DNA of 64,000 nucleotides from Microbacterium salsuginis (GTDB taxonomy: Bacteria > Actinomycetota > Actinomycetes > Actinomycetales > Microbacteriaceae): assembly GCF_012524205.1 (NCBI RefSeq), contig NZ_JABACI010000001.1, positions 434,001 through 498,000 of the forward strand, written 5' to 3'. This document shows positions 17,345-25,135 of the stretch, piece after piece; positions within the stretch are counted from its first letter, which is position 1; every line of letters starts with the position of its first letter. The translations under genes and the position numbers were made by a program. The notes below the pieces were generated by a model. That model did no database searches, was not told where the DNA came from, and worked only from the letters and a program-made list of their open reading frames with translations.

Positions 17345-17362
17345 CACAATTGATCAATTGTG
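17345..17362. promoter_or_regulatory. Perfect 18-bp palindrome upstream of the liv unit promoter
   Basis: CACAATTGATCAATTGTG is its own reverse complement, and CACT/AGTG flanks at 17340-17343 and 17363-17366 extend the symmetry around one extra base. It lies 9 bases upstream of the TTGACA -35, the right place for a dimeric regulator. It is AT-rich in a very GC-rich genome, which makes a chance palindrome unlikely. Candidate binders are the GntR or XRE-cupin regulators of the island. Confidence 0.65.
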
Positions 17363-17412
17363 AGTGCACAGTACCGGTGGCAAACGATCAGTCTGTGGGC
17401 ACACCGCTGGAA

Positions 17413-17445
17413 AGAGGCGGGGCCGTGACGACAGGCCCCGCCTCT
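17413..17445 (-). terminator. Rho-independent terminator after M24 copy 2
   Basis: A perfect 12-bp stem (AGAGGCGGGGCC at 17413-17424, complement at 17434-17445) with a 9-base loop begins 2 bases after the M24 copy-2 stop and is followed on the minus strand by TTTCC. It separates the bicupin-SDR-M24 unit from the liv unit. Confidence 0.8.
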
Positions 17446-17446
17446 G

Positions 17447-18835
17447 TCAGGCCTGGGACTCGCCCCGGCCCTCGGGAGTGTTGAGGTGGGACTGCGAATC
17501 ACGGATGCCGGGAAGCGCGCCGCTCACGGTGAAGTACCGTCCGCCGCCGGCGACGAGCAGGGTCTCGGCGGGGAACTTCGTGATGACCTCGCAGCCGTCG
17601 GCGGTGACGACGACCTCCTCCTCGATGCGAGCGGCGCCCCACCCGTCGGCGGCCGGCCAGTACGTCTCGAGGGCGAAGACCATCCCCTCCTCGAGCACCT
17701 CGGGGTGGTCGAGCGAGGTGAGCCGGGAGAAGATCGGCTTCTCCCAGATGGAGAGACCTACCCCGTGCCCGTACTGCAGAGCGAAGGCGGCCTCCTCGTC
17801 CGGGAATCCGAACTCTTCGGCCTTGGGCCACAGCTTCACGATGTCAGCGGTCGTCGCGCCGGGCCGCACGGCGGCGATCGCGACATCCATGTACTCCCTC
17901 GCCCGCCTGTACGCGTCGACCTGCGCCGGGCTGGCCGACCCGACGGCGAACGTGCGGTAGTAGCACGTGCGATACCCGTTGAACGAGTGGAGGATGTCGA
18001 AGAACGCCGGGTCGCCCGGCCGCACGGCGCGATCGGAGTACACGTGCGGGTGCGGCGCGCAGCGCTCCCCCGAGATGGCGTTGACGCCTTCGACGTACTC
18101 CGAGCCCTGGTCGTACAGCGACTTCGCGACGAGTCCCACAGCCTGGTTCTCACGCACACCCGGACGCAGGAACTCGTAGAGCTGGTCGTATGCCGCGTCG
18201 ACCATCGATGCGGCAGTCGTGAGGAGCGTGATCTCGTCGGGCGTCTTGATCCGGCGTGCCTCCATGAAGACCTGCTGGCCGTCGACGACGTCGATCCCCT
18301 CCTTCTGCAGTGCGAACAGGATCGGCAGCTCGACCACGTCCACACCGAGCGGCTCGCCGAGCAGCCCGAATCGCTCGAGCTCACGCCGGATCTTGCGCGC
18401 AACTTCCTCCGCGATGCCGGCTCCCGGCGGGAAGGCACCGCGAAGAGTGGAGATCCCCGCTCGCGCGCCCGACTCCAGGCGCGGTCGCTTCGCACCATGA
18501 TGCGGTGCGTGCGGATCGGCATCCGCCTCCATGTGGGTCTCGTGCAGCCACGGATTGAGCAGATCATGGTGCTTGGCGGCAGAGCCGAAGTCCCAGACGA
18601 TCGGGTCGGTCTTGCGCGTGACGAGGCAGAAGCGGATGAGCTTGTCCATCGCCCACGTGCCGATGTGCGTCGCCGACGCGTACCGGATGTTGCTGAAGTC
18701 GAACGCGAGCACGGCGCCCAGCGACGAACGCTCCAGCTCGGCGTGCAGGCGCGCCAGGCGCTCGTCGCGCAGCCGCTCGAAATCGACGCGGGCCTCCCAG
18801 TCGACGCCCATCGTGCCGCGTGTGGCGATGCTCAT
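17447..18835 (-). CDS. M24-family (Xaa-Pro peptidase/creatinase fold) hydrolase, copy 2
   Basis: A 462-residue paralogue of the protein at 8048-9358, with the same markers: FDFSNIRYASATHIGTWAMD, ISGERCAPHPH, FFDILHSFNGYRTCYYRTF, YGHGVGLSIWEKP, MVFALETYWP and ARIEEEVVVT. As in copy 1, the second metal-binding Asp is replaced by Cys and the following Thr by Tyr, so the change predates the duplication. It is 26 residues longer than copy 1, with an insert near residue 105-130 (ADPHAPHHGAKRPR) and a longer C-terminal tail. ATG 18835 is preceded by AAGGAG. It is the last gene of the bicupin-SDR-M24 unit. It may be an amidino- or amidohydrolase of small molecules, or a peptidase. Confidence 0.85.
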   Translation of the reverse strand: MSIATRGTMGVDWEARVDFERLRDERLARLHAELERSSLGAVLAFDFSNIRYASATHIGTWAMDKLIRFCLVTRKTDPIVWDFGSAAKHHDLLNPWLHETHMEADADPHAPHHGAKRPRLESGARAGISTLRGAFPPGAGIAEEVARKIRRELERFGLLGEPLGVDVVELPILFALQKEGIDVVDGQQVFMEARRIKTPDEITLLTTAASMVDAAYDQLYEFLRPGVRENQAVGLVAKSLYDQGSEYVEGVNAISGERCAPHPHVYSDRAVRPGDPAFFDILHSFNGYRTCYYRTFAVGSASPAQVDAYRRAREYMDVAIAAVRPGATTADIVKLWPKAEEFGFPDEEAAFALQYGHGVGLSIWEKPIFSRLTSLDHPEVLEEGMVFALETYWPAADGWGAARIEEEVVVTADGCEVITKFPAETLLVAGGGRYFTVSGALPGIRDSQSHLNTPEGRGESQA

Positions 18836-18878
18836 GATCCGCTCCTTCTCGTGTGGGGTCCCGTCGTGGTCCGGCCGA

Positions 18879-19586
18879 TCACGTGATCCGCCAGCCGCGG
18901 TCCACATTCAGGCTGTGAGCCGAGACGCCCCTGTTGAACAGCAGGAACCGCACGGCGTCGACGACGTCGGCCATGGTCGCCAGGCTGCCGCCCGGCGTAC
19001 GGCTCTCGTACCCCGCGAGCACCCCGTCGGGCTTGCCCGCCCAGAATGGGCTGTCGCCGATGATTCCGGGATGGAGCGAGTTCACGCGGATCGGTGCGAG
19101 CTCGTGGGCGAGGGTGTTCATGAGCCCGTCCACGCCGCCGTTGATGGTCGACACCGTGGTCGACCCGGGGTATGGAGCATCCTTCGCGCGACCGCCGAAC
19201 AGCACGATCCCCGTCTCGACGCTCGACGTCAGCCGATCCAGCAGCGTGTGGACCGTCTCGGTGTAGCCGATGAGCTTGAGGGTGATGAGCCGCCGGGCGC
19301 GGGCGATGTCGTAGTCGCGGATGGTGTTGGCGTCTCGCTCGATCGCCGCCATCACGACGCCGTCGAGGGCAGGGACGTCCCGCAGCTGATCCGCGATGCC
19401 TTCCGGTTCTGAGACGTCCAGCGCCACGCCCGTCGCGTTCGCGCCCAGCCCCGCGGCGACCTCGTCGGCCGTTTCGCGGCTCCGGCTGGTCACGATCACG
19501 CGATCGCCTCCGGCCACCAGGTCCTTGGCCAGCTCGAGCCCGATGCCCGACGACCCGCCGGCGACGAGTATCGTCCGTCCGCTCAC
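18879..19586 (-). CDS. SDR-family protein without the YxxxK active site
   Basis: A 235-residue short-chain dehydrogenase/reductase. The cofactor motif is intact (ILVAGGSSGIGLELA, then TSRSRE suggesting NADP), as is the ELAPIRVNSLHPGIIGDSPF region. Where classical SDRs have Tyr-x-x-x-Lys, this protein reads VSTIN (in GSTTVSTINGGVDGL), so both catalytic residues are missing although alignment is clear from flanking VDGL and ELAPIRVN. It may be a non-catalytic binder, or use different chemistry. GTG 19586 has GGAGGAGG upstream and overlaps the bicupin stop (GTGA). Confidence 0.82.
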   Translation of the reverse strand: MSGRTILVAGGSSGIGLELAKDLVAGGDRVIVTSRSRETADEVAAGLGANATGVALDVSEPEGIADQLRDVPALDGVVMAAIERDANTIRDYDIARARRLITLKLIGYTETVHTLLDRLTSSVETGIVLFGGRAKDAPYPGSTTVSTINGGVDGLMNTLAHELAPIRVNSLHPGIIGDSPFWAGKPDGVLAGYESRTPGGSLATMADVVDAVRFLLFNRGVSAHSLNVDRGWRIT

Positions 19587-20476
19587 AGTTCCTCCTCCAG
19601 TCGTTCTTCCAGGTACTGCCAATCCCGTGCGAAGCGGTAAGCGTGGCGCGGCGGCATCTGGGGGGCCTGCGTCTCGAGCCAGCGCACCGGCGCACCGGTG
19701 GCGGCGAACGAGTGCTCGCAGCCCACACCCGCCCACGCGATGTCGCCCGTCTCGAGGAGGAACTCCTCACCGTCGAACGTCGCCGCCACCTGGCCTTCGG
19801 TGATCAGGTACGCCTCTTCGAGGGGGTGGTCGTGCGTGCCGGCCTTGCCGTCGGGCTCGTACTGCACCATGAACATCGTTCCGAGCGTCGCGCCGAGGTC
19901 GGAGTCGACCATCATCTTGAGCGTGATCCCGCTGTAGACGAGCAGAGCGGTGCGCATACTCGCCGACACCGCCAGCAGCTCCTGCGACTGCCGCCCGGGA
20001 TTCATGTGATCGGCCGTGATGTTGCCGAACGAACGCGTGCGCGGATCGCGCGGATCGACGGCGACGGGCGTGACGTCGGCGAGGTCGGCCACGCGGTAGG
20101 TGTCAGAGCCATGCCGTGCGCGAGCGGGAGGCGTGAACAGGTCCGACCACTCCGCCCGATGCTCACCCACCGCCCGCCAGGCGTGGGGCACGCCGATGGG
20201 TATCACGCCGTAGTCGCCGGCGACCAGGTGGACCGTGGCTTCCGGGGTGGCGAGGATCACCTCGCCGTCGAGGACGTGGAAGCTCTCCTCGAACGAATGC
20301 ACGTGCGTCGGGATGCGACCGCCGACGTCCAATCGCGTGATGCCGAAGTCCGTGTGCGCGGCACCGTCGGCTTCGCCGACGGCCCGCCAACGGGTCACGC
20401 CCTCGGCGCCCGGGGCGAGCGCCCCCGGATCGGTGTACTCGGCCTCTCGTGCCCGTCGGACGACGAACCGCGCCAT
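19583..20476 (-). CDS. Bicupin (two cupin domains) metalloprotein
   Basis: A 297-residue protein with two cupin barrels. Domain one has IPTHVHSFEESFHVLDG (two His and Glu, motif 1) and VPHAWRAVGEH (motif 2). Domain two has GTHDHPLEEAYLITEG and GCEHSFAATG. Both keep the metal-binding residues. Bicupins of this size include dioxygenases, oxalate decarboxylases, isomerases and (S)-ureidoglycine aminohydrolase; there are no other ureide genes here, so none can be chosen. It is the first gene of the bicupin-SDR-M24 unit, behind a TTGACA promoter with an operator over the start point; GGAGG lies before the ATG. Confidence 0.85.
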   Translation of the reverse strand: MARFVVRRAREAEYTDPGALAPGAEGVTRWRAVGEADGAAHTDFGITRLDVGGRIPTHVHSFEESFHVLDGEVILATPEATVHLVAGDYGVIPIGVPHAWRAVGEHRAEWSDLFTPPARARHGSDTYRVADLADVTPVAVDPRDPRTRSFGNITADHMNPGRQSQELLAVSASMRTALLVYSGITLKMMVDSDLGATLGTMFMVQYEPDGKAGTHDHPLEEAYLITEGQVAATFDGEEFLLETGDIAWAGVGCEHSFAATGAPVRWLETQAPQMPPRHAYRFARDWQYLEERLEEEL

Positions 20477-20564
20477 GCGCTGCCTCCTTGCATCGGCCCT
20501 TCACGGCGCGCCATCGCACCGCGGTGTGACACCGGGATGACGGGAGAATCCCGCTTCATCCACT

Positions 20565-20581
20565 GTTCAGTCACACTGAAC
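20565..20581. promoter_or_regulatory. Operator palindrome GTTCAGT-CAC-ACTGAAC
   Basis: A perfect 7-bp inverted repeat with a 3-base spacer, directly downstream of the -10 of the bicupin promoter and therefore over the likely start point, a classic repressor position. Related elements occur at 8021-8032 and 20736-20745. Confidence 0.65.
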
Positions 20582-20583
20582 CC

Positions 20584-20613
20584 ATGTAAACGCCCACGGG
20601 CGGCGGTTGTCAA
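20584..20613 (-). promoter_or_regulatory. Promoter of the bicupin-SDR-M24 unit
   Basis: Consensus -35 TTGACA (minus strand, 20613-20608), 18-bp spacer and -10-like TTACAT (20589-20584). Transcription would start near 20577, inside the palindrome, leaving a leader of about 100 bases. Confidence 0.6.
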
Positions 20614-20803
20614 GCAGGGAAGACCCTTCTCGCTCGCGAAACGAGTGACATCTGCCCCTACCCATATGCGCATGAATGCGTCATGCTGGTCCCGTTGCGA
20701 CGTTCGTCGTCACTGCACAGCCGCTTAACGCCACAGTGACTGAACGACCCCGGCCCGCAACGCACCTCATCTGGCTCAGCCCGCTGATCGAAGGAGATCA
20801 CCG

Positions 20804-22231
20804 ATGACAGATTCACCGTCCCCGCGCGACGGCCAGCCGATCGTGTTCCGCAATGGGATCGTCCTCACGATGGATGATTCCCGCACTGTGCTGCCTCGCG
20901 GCGACGTGCTGGTCAAAGACGGCAGGATCGCCGAGGTCGGCGTCGAGGTGGCGGCGCCGGACGACGCCTTCGAGATCGATGCCGGCGGCGGCATCGTGAT
21001 GCCCGGCATGGTCGACACGCACCGGCACATGTGGCAGACGGCGATGCGCGCGTACGGCGCCGACTGGACGTTGACGCAGTACTTCGTCTGGTACTACCTG
21101 CAGCACGGGGCGAAGTTCCGCCCTCAGGACTACGCCGCGGGCAATCTGATCTCGGCGCTGGACGCCGTCGAGTCGGGAGTGACGACGAGCGTCGACTGGT
21201 CGCACGGGCTGCGCACCGTCGAGCACGGCGAAGCCGCATTCGACGCGCTCGTGTCCTCACCGGGGCGCTTCGTCTTCGCCTACGGCAACATCCACCAGTC
21301 GCCGTGGGAATGGACGGCTGACCCCGCCGTGCGGGCGCTCCTGGAGAAGTCGCGAGACGACTCGCGGATGTTCGGCACCCAGATCGCGTTCGACGTCCCG
21401 AATCAGAACGAGGAGTTCCCCGAGCTCGCGGCCTACCGTGTCGCCAAGGATCTGGGGCTGCGCGTGACCACCCACGCCGGAGTGTGGGGCGCGACCAATG
21501 ACTGGGGCATCCGCAACGCCTACGACGCCGGCGTCATGGAGGAGGGCTTCACCTACGTCCATGCCGCCTCGCTCTCTGCCGAGAGCTACCAGAAGATCGC
21601 CGCGACGGGAGGCAACGTGTCGCTGGCCACCGAGTCGGAGGACACCTGCGGACAGGGATACCCGCCCCTTCACCACCTTCGGCGCTACGGCATCCCGGCC
21701 TCGCTCTCGGTGGACACGAGCGTGTGGTTCAGCGCCGATCTCTTCTCCGCCATGCGGGCCACCGTCAACGCGGACCGTGCTCTCGAGCACTTCCTGGCGC
21801 ATCAGCTGGAGCCCGCCGAGACGGTCACCCACGTCAAGCTGCGCGCACAGGAGGTCGTCGAGATGGCGACGAGGGGCGGTGCCAAGGCGATCGGCAAGGA
21901 CGACCTCATCGGCTCGCTCGAGGTCGGCAAGCTCGCGGACGTCGTGCTGCTCAAGAACGAGCACTCCCCCACGTGGGCCCCGCTGATCAATCCCTGGGGG
22001 CAGATCGTCTATCAGGCGCAGCGCGGCGACGTGCACACCGTGCTGGTCGGCGGCAAGGTCGTCAAGCGCGAGGGCCGTGTGGTCGCCGGAGACCTGGCGG
22101 GAGTCCGCGCGAAGCTCGATGAGACCGTGGCATACCTCGAACGCGAGGTGGGCGACGACTGGAAGGCGGGACAGTTCCCCGACATCCCCGAGCCGGAGGT
22201 GCTGTACAACCCCTACCAGTACAAGGACTGA
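20804..22231 (+). CDS. Amidohydrolase, mononuclear deaminase/chlorohydrolase type
   Basis: A 475-residue TIM-barrel hydrolase of the cytosine-deaminase/AtzA/TrzN branch. Metal ligands are visible after strand 1 (MVDTHRHMWQT, H73 and H75), strand 5 (RVTTHAGVWG), strand 6 (TYVHAASLS) and strand 8 (LSVDTSVWFSAD); the LGDxxxGSLEVGKLADVVLL-like sandwich return is present as IGKDDLIGSLEVGKLADVVL. This set of ligands fits deamination or C-N hydrolysis on a ring or amidine. ATG 20804 has AAGGAG. One base separates its stop from the next gene's ATG, so the two are cotranscribed. Confidence 0.88.
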   Translation: MTDSPSPRDGQPIVFRNGIVLTMDDSRTVLPRGDVLVKDGRIAEVGVEVAAPDDAFEIDAGGGIVMPGMVDTHRHMWQTAMRAYGADWTLTQYFVWYYLQHGAKFRPQDYAAGNLISALDAVESGVTTSVDWSHGLRTVEHGEAAFDALVSSPGRFVFAYGNIHQSPWEWTADPAVRALLEKSRDDSRMFGTQIAFDVPNQNEEFPELAAYRVAKDLGLRVTTHAGVWGATNDWGIRNAYDAGVMEEGFTYVHAASLSAESYQKIAATGGNVSLATESEDTCGQGYPPLHHLRRYGIPASLSVDTSVWFSADLFSAMRATVNADRALEHFLAHQLEPAETVTHVKLRAQEVVEMATRGGAKAIGKDDLIGSLEVGKLADVVLLKNEHSPTWAPLINPWGQIVYQAQRGDVHTVLVGGKVVKREGRVVAGDLAGVRAKLDETVAYLEREVGDDWKAGQFPDIPEPEVLYNPYQYKD

Positions 22232-22232
22232 C

Positions 22233-22619
22233 ATGGCCCCCGACAGACTCGTCCGCAACCCGGCACCGGTCTTCCCGGGAATCTCCGACAGCGTCCGCGT
22301 CTCATCCGGTGACCTGCTGTTCGTCTCCGGAGCCGTCGGCTACGAGGACGACGGATCCGCACCTGCGGATTTCGAGCGCGCGGTCCAGCTGACCTACGCA
22401 CAGCTGCGCCGGGCGCTCGAGGCCGGTGGCGCGTCATTCGCGGACCTCGTGCGTGTGAACGTCTACATCGTCGGGCTCGACGAGCGGCGCCTCGCGGTCT
22501 GGCGGTCGGCTCGAGACCGCATCGTGGGCACGCACGAGCTGCCGGCGAGCACGCTCATCGGCGTTCAGTCACTGGTCGGCGGCGCCCAGATCGAGGTGGA
22601 CGCGATCGCTGCCGTCTGA
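22233..22619 (+). CDS. Rid-family (YjgF/UK114) protein lacking the canonical arginine
   Basis: A 128-residue Rid protein (LLFVSGAVGYEDD, QLTYAQLRRALEAGG, RVNVYIVGL, IEVDAIAAV). The segment before the final strand is LPASTLIGVQSL, so the Arg that binds the imine acid carboxylate in RidA is absent, as in the island's other Rid protein. Together with the upstream amidohydrolase it forms a two-gene unit. A role in hydrolysing or channelling an unstable amino intermediate released by that enzyme is reasonable but unproven. Confidence 0.86.
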   Translation: MAPDRLVRNPAPVFPGISDSVRVSSGDLLFVSGAVGYEDDGSAPADFERAVQLTYAQLRRALEAGGASFADLVRVNVYIVGLDERRLAVWRSARDRIVGTHELPASTLIGVQSLVGGAQIEVDAIAAV

Positions 22620-22647
22620 TTCCGCGACCGCCGCCGACGGCGTCCGC

Positions 22648-23640
22648 TCAGTTCCCGCCCTGTGCCCGCGTGGTGGCGACCTGATACAGGGCGACGGATG
22701 CTGCGATCCCGGCGTTGAGCGACTCGGTGGAGGCCGAGATCGGGATCGACACGATCTGGTCGCACGTCTCGGTCACCAGCCGCGACAGGCCCTTGCCCTC
22801 CGAGCCGACCACGATCACGACGGGACGGTCGGCGAGCTCGAGCGCGGGGAGCGACACGTCTCCGCCGCCGTCGAGGCCGAGGACGAACACCCCTTGCTTC
22901 TTGAACTCCTTGAGCATCGAGGTCAGATTCGCGGCGATCGCGACGGGGATGCGCGCGGCTGCGCCGGCGCTGGTCTTCCAGGCTGCCGAGTTGACGCTGG
23001 CCGACCGGCGCTGCGGCAGGATCACGCCCTGCCCGCCGAAGGCTGCCGTGGACCGGATGATGGCCCCGAGGTTGCGCGGATCGGTCACGCCGTCTAGCGC
23101 GACCAGCAGCGGCGTCTGGCCGCGATCGATGATCTGCTCCAGCAGGTCCTGCGGGTGCGCGTACTCGTACGGCGGCACCTTGAGCGCGACGCCCTGGTGC
23201 ACGCCGTCGAAGCCCGCCATGCGATCGAGTTCGGGGCGCGTGACCTCGAGCACCGGGATCTCGCGGTGGGTCGCGATCGACAGCATCTCTTTGACGCGGT
23301 CGTCCATCTCGACGCGCTGCGCGATGTAGAAAGCCGTCGCCGGGATCTTGGCGCGCAGCGCCTCGAGCACCGAGTTGCGTCCGGTGACGGTCTCGGTGTC
23401 GTCGTCCTTCTTCGCCGGACGCGACGAGCGCGCCGACGACGTGCCCGGCGCGCCCTTGCCACCGGCTGCGGCGTAGCGCTCAGCAGCGGCCTTGCGCTTG
23501 CCCGCCGGGTGCCACGCGCGATCCTCGGCCTTCGGGGTCGGGCCACGACCCTCGAGCGAGCGCTTGTTCTTGCCGCCGGTGCCCTTCGTGGGCCCCTTCT
23601 TCTTGCCCCTGCTCGCGCCGGGGCGTCCTGCCTTGTTCAT
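22648..23640 (-). CDS. rlmB: 23S rRNA 2'-O-ribose methyltransferase, TrmH/RlmB family
   Basis: A 330-residue SPOUT methyltransferase. Residues 1-80 are a Lys/Arg-rich, low-complexity tail; about 85-160 is the RNA-binding substrate domain ([13 protein letters not shown]); 175-325 is the trefoil-knot methyltransferase with motif 1 [16 protein letters not shown] (187-202), motif 2 [14 protein letters not shown] and motif 3 [20 protein letters not shown]. It probably methylates a guanosine of 23S rRNA; a tRNA target is possible for some relatives. ATG 23640 overlaps the cysS stop (ATGA). Confidence 0.92.
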   Translation of the reverse strand: MNKAGRPGASRGKKKGPTKGTGGKNKRSLEGRGPTPKAEDRAWHPAGKRKAAAERYAAAGGKGAPGTSSARSSRPAKKDDDTETVTGRNSVLEALRAKIPATAFYIAQRVEMDDRVKEMLSIATHREIPVLEVTRPELDRMAGFDGVHQGVALKVPPYEYAHPQDLLEQIIDRGQTPLLVALDGVTDPRNLGAIIRSTAAFGGQGVILPQRRSASVNSAAWKTSAGAAARIPVAIAANLTSMLKEFKKQGVFVLGLDGGGDVSLPALELADRPVVIVVGSEGKGLSRLVTETCDQIVSIPISASTESLNAGIAASVALYQVATTRAQGGN

Positions 23641-25088
23641 GAGTTCTCCTTCGTGGGCGGACGCTCACCGGACAGCGTCCAGTGAGTACCCTCCGCCGTG
23701 TCTTCGAGGGCGATGCCGGCCGCCGCGATCGCGTCGCGGATGCGGTCGGCCGTCGCCCAGTCCTTTGCTGCGCGCGCGTCGGCGCGCTGCGTGATCATGG
23801 TCTGCACGAGGGTGTCCAGAGCGGATGCCTCGGCCGAGGCATCCGTCGACGCCCACTGGGGGTCGAGCGGGTCGATGCCGAGGATGCCCGTCATCACCGC
23901 GACCTCCGAGAAGGCGCGCAGCGCCGCCTCGCGGTCGCCGGCGTCCAGGGCGGTGTTGCCGTCGCGCACCGTCTCATGCAGTACGGCGAGCGCCTGCGGC
24001 ACGCCGAGGTCGTCGTCGAGCGCAGCGGCGAACCGGGGCGGGACCTCGGCGTCCACGCGGACGTCGGCCTCTTCCTCGCGCAGCGTGCGGAGCGCACGCT
24101 CGAGGAAGCCCCGGATCCGGTCGACGGCCGCCTCCGCCTCGTCGAACGACGAGTCGGTCACGTCCAGGCTCGACCGGTAGTGGGCGGCCGCGAGTGCGTA
24201 ACGCACGACCAGCGGATCGCGCTCGCGCAGCACGTCCTCGGCCAGCACGAAGTTGAACAGCGACTTCGACATCTTCTGCGACCCGACCGTGACCAGGCCG
24301 TTGTGCACCCAGTAACGCGCGAAGCGGTCGCCCGCGGCCGCCGACTGGGCCAGCTCGTTCTCGTGATGCGGGAAGCGCAGGTCGAGGCCGCCGCCGTGGA
24401 TGTCGAACTCCGGGCCGAGGTAGCGCCGCGACATCGCCGAGCACTCGATGTGCCAGCCGGGCCGCCCGGCACCCCACGGCGACTCCCACGTCGCCGACGC
24501 GGGCTCCTCGGACTTGGCACCCTTCCACAGGGCGAAGTCCCGCGGGTCGCGTTTGCCACGCGGATCGGCGTCGGCGGCCGGCTCCATCGCGTCCAGACTC
24601 TGCCGGGTCAGCTCCCCGTAGTCGCGCCAGGACTTCACGTCGAAGTACACGTCGCCCGCGGCATCCGAATCCGCCGGCGCGGCATAGGCGTGGCCGGCCG
24701 CGATGAGCCGATCGATGAGCTCCTGCATCTGCGGGATCGATGCCGTGGCGCGAGGTTCGTAGGTCGGGGGAAGGATGCCGATCGCCGTGTAGGCGCGCGT
24801 GAAGGCGAGTTCCATGCGATAGGCCAGGGCCCACCACGGCTCGCCGTCGGTGGCGTTGGCGAGCACCTTGTCGTCGATGTCTGTCACGTTGCGCACGAAG
24901 GTGACGCGGCCGAAGCGGTGCGTCAGCCAACGACGAAGGATGTCGAAGCTCAGCGCGCCCCGCAGGTGGCCGATGTGCGGTGCGGACTGCACCGTCGGCC
25001 CGCACACGTAGATCGTGACGTTTCCGGGGTCGAGTGGCACGAAGTCGCGCAGGACCTGCGCCTTGGTGTCATACAGCTGAACCGTCAC
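23637..25088 (-). CDS. cysS: Cysteinyl-tRNA synthetase
   Basis: A 483-residue class-I synthetase. HIGH is at 38-41 and KMSKS at 272-276; zinc ligands are in YVCGPTVQ (C29), WHIECSAM (C216) and HHENE (H241). Full length with a C-terminal anticodon-binding region ([22 protein letters not shown]) separates it from the shorter MshC of mycothiol synthesis. It is the upstream partner of rlmB. In many actinobacteria it directly follows ispF in a carD-ispD-ispF-cysS-rlmB run; here two plus-strand genes intervene. Confidence 0.97.
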   Translation of the reverse strand: MTVQLYDTKAQVLRDFVPLDPGNVTIYVCGPTVQSAPHIGHLRGALSFDILRRWLTHRFGRVTFVRNVTDIDDKVLANATDGEPWWALAYRMELAFTRAYTAIGILPPTYEPRATASIPQMQELIDRLIAAGHAYAAPADSDAAGDVYFDVKSWRDYGELTRQSLDAMEPAADADPRGKRDPRDFALWKGAKSEEPASATWESPWGAGRPGWHIECSAMSRRYLGPEFDIHGGGLDLRFPHHENELAQSAAAGDRFARYWVHNGLVTVGSQKMSKSLFNFVLAEDVLRERDPLVVRYALAAAHYRSSLDVTDSSFDEAEAAVDRIRGFLERALRTLREEEADVRVDAEVPPRFAAALDDDLGVPQALAVLHETVRDGNTALDAGDREAALRAFSEVAVMTGILGIDPLDPQWASTDASAEASALDTLVQTMITQRADARAAKDWATADRIRDAIAAAGIALEDTAEGTHWTLSGERPPTKENS

Positions 25089-25135
25089 CGCACCAGCCTA
25101 CCGGCCGCGTATCCGCTAGAAATGGGAGCGTGCAC

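Larger units (their letters stand above)
20477..20803. other. Divergent intergenic region between bicupin and amidohydrolase
   Basis: 327 bases without a gene. It holds the bicupin promoter and palindrome (20565-20613), an inverted copy of GTTCAGTCAC on the minus strand at 20745-20736, and GTCACTGCACA at 20709-20719. The last 11-mer is also present at 17338-17348 in front of the liv unit. The amidohydrolase ribosome site is GAAGGAGA just before 20804. I see no small ORF or RNA signature in it. Confidence 0.7.

Noticed and set aside
8048..18835. M24 proteins as DMSP lyase DddP
   Set aside because: They share the NIRYA region with DddP, but the DddP metal aspartates (DxD and the later Asp) are not matched: the segment reads FFDI(I/L)HSF and Cys replaces the later Asp. 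No other DMSP gene is present.
19583..20476. Bicupin as (S)-ureidoglycine aminohydrolase
   Set aside because: Same fold and similar size, but no allantoin or ureide genes nearby, and bicupins have many functions. Left as bicupin.
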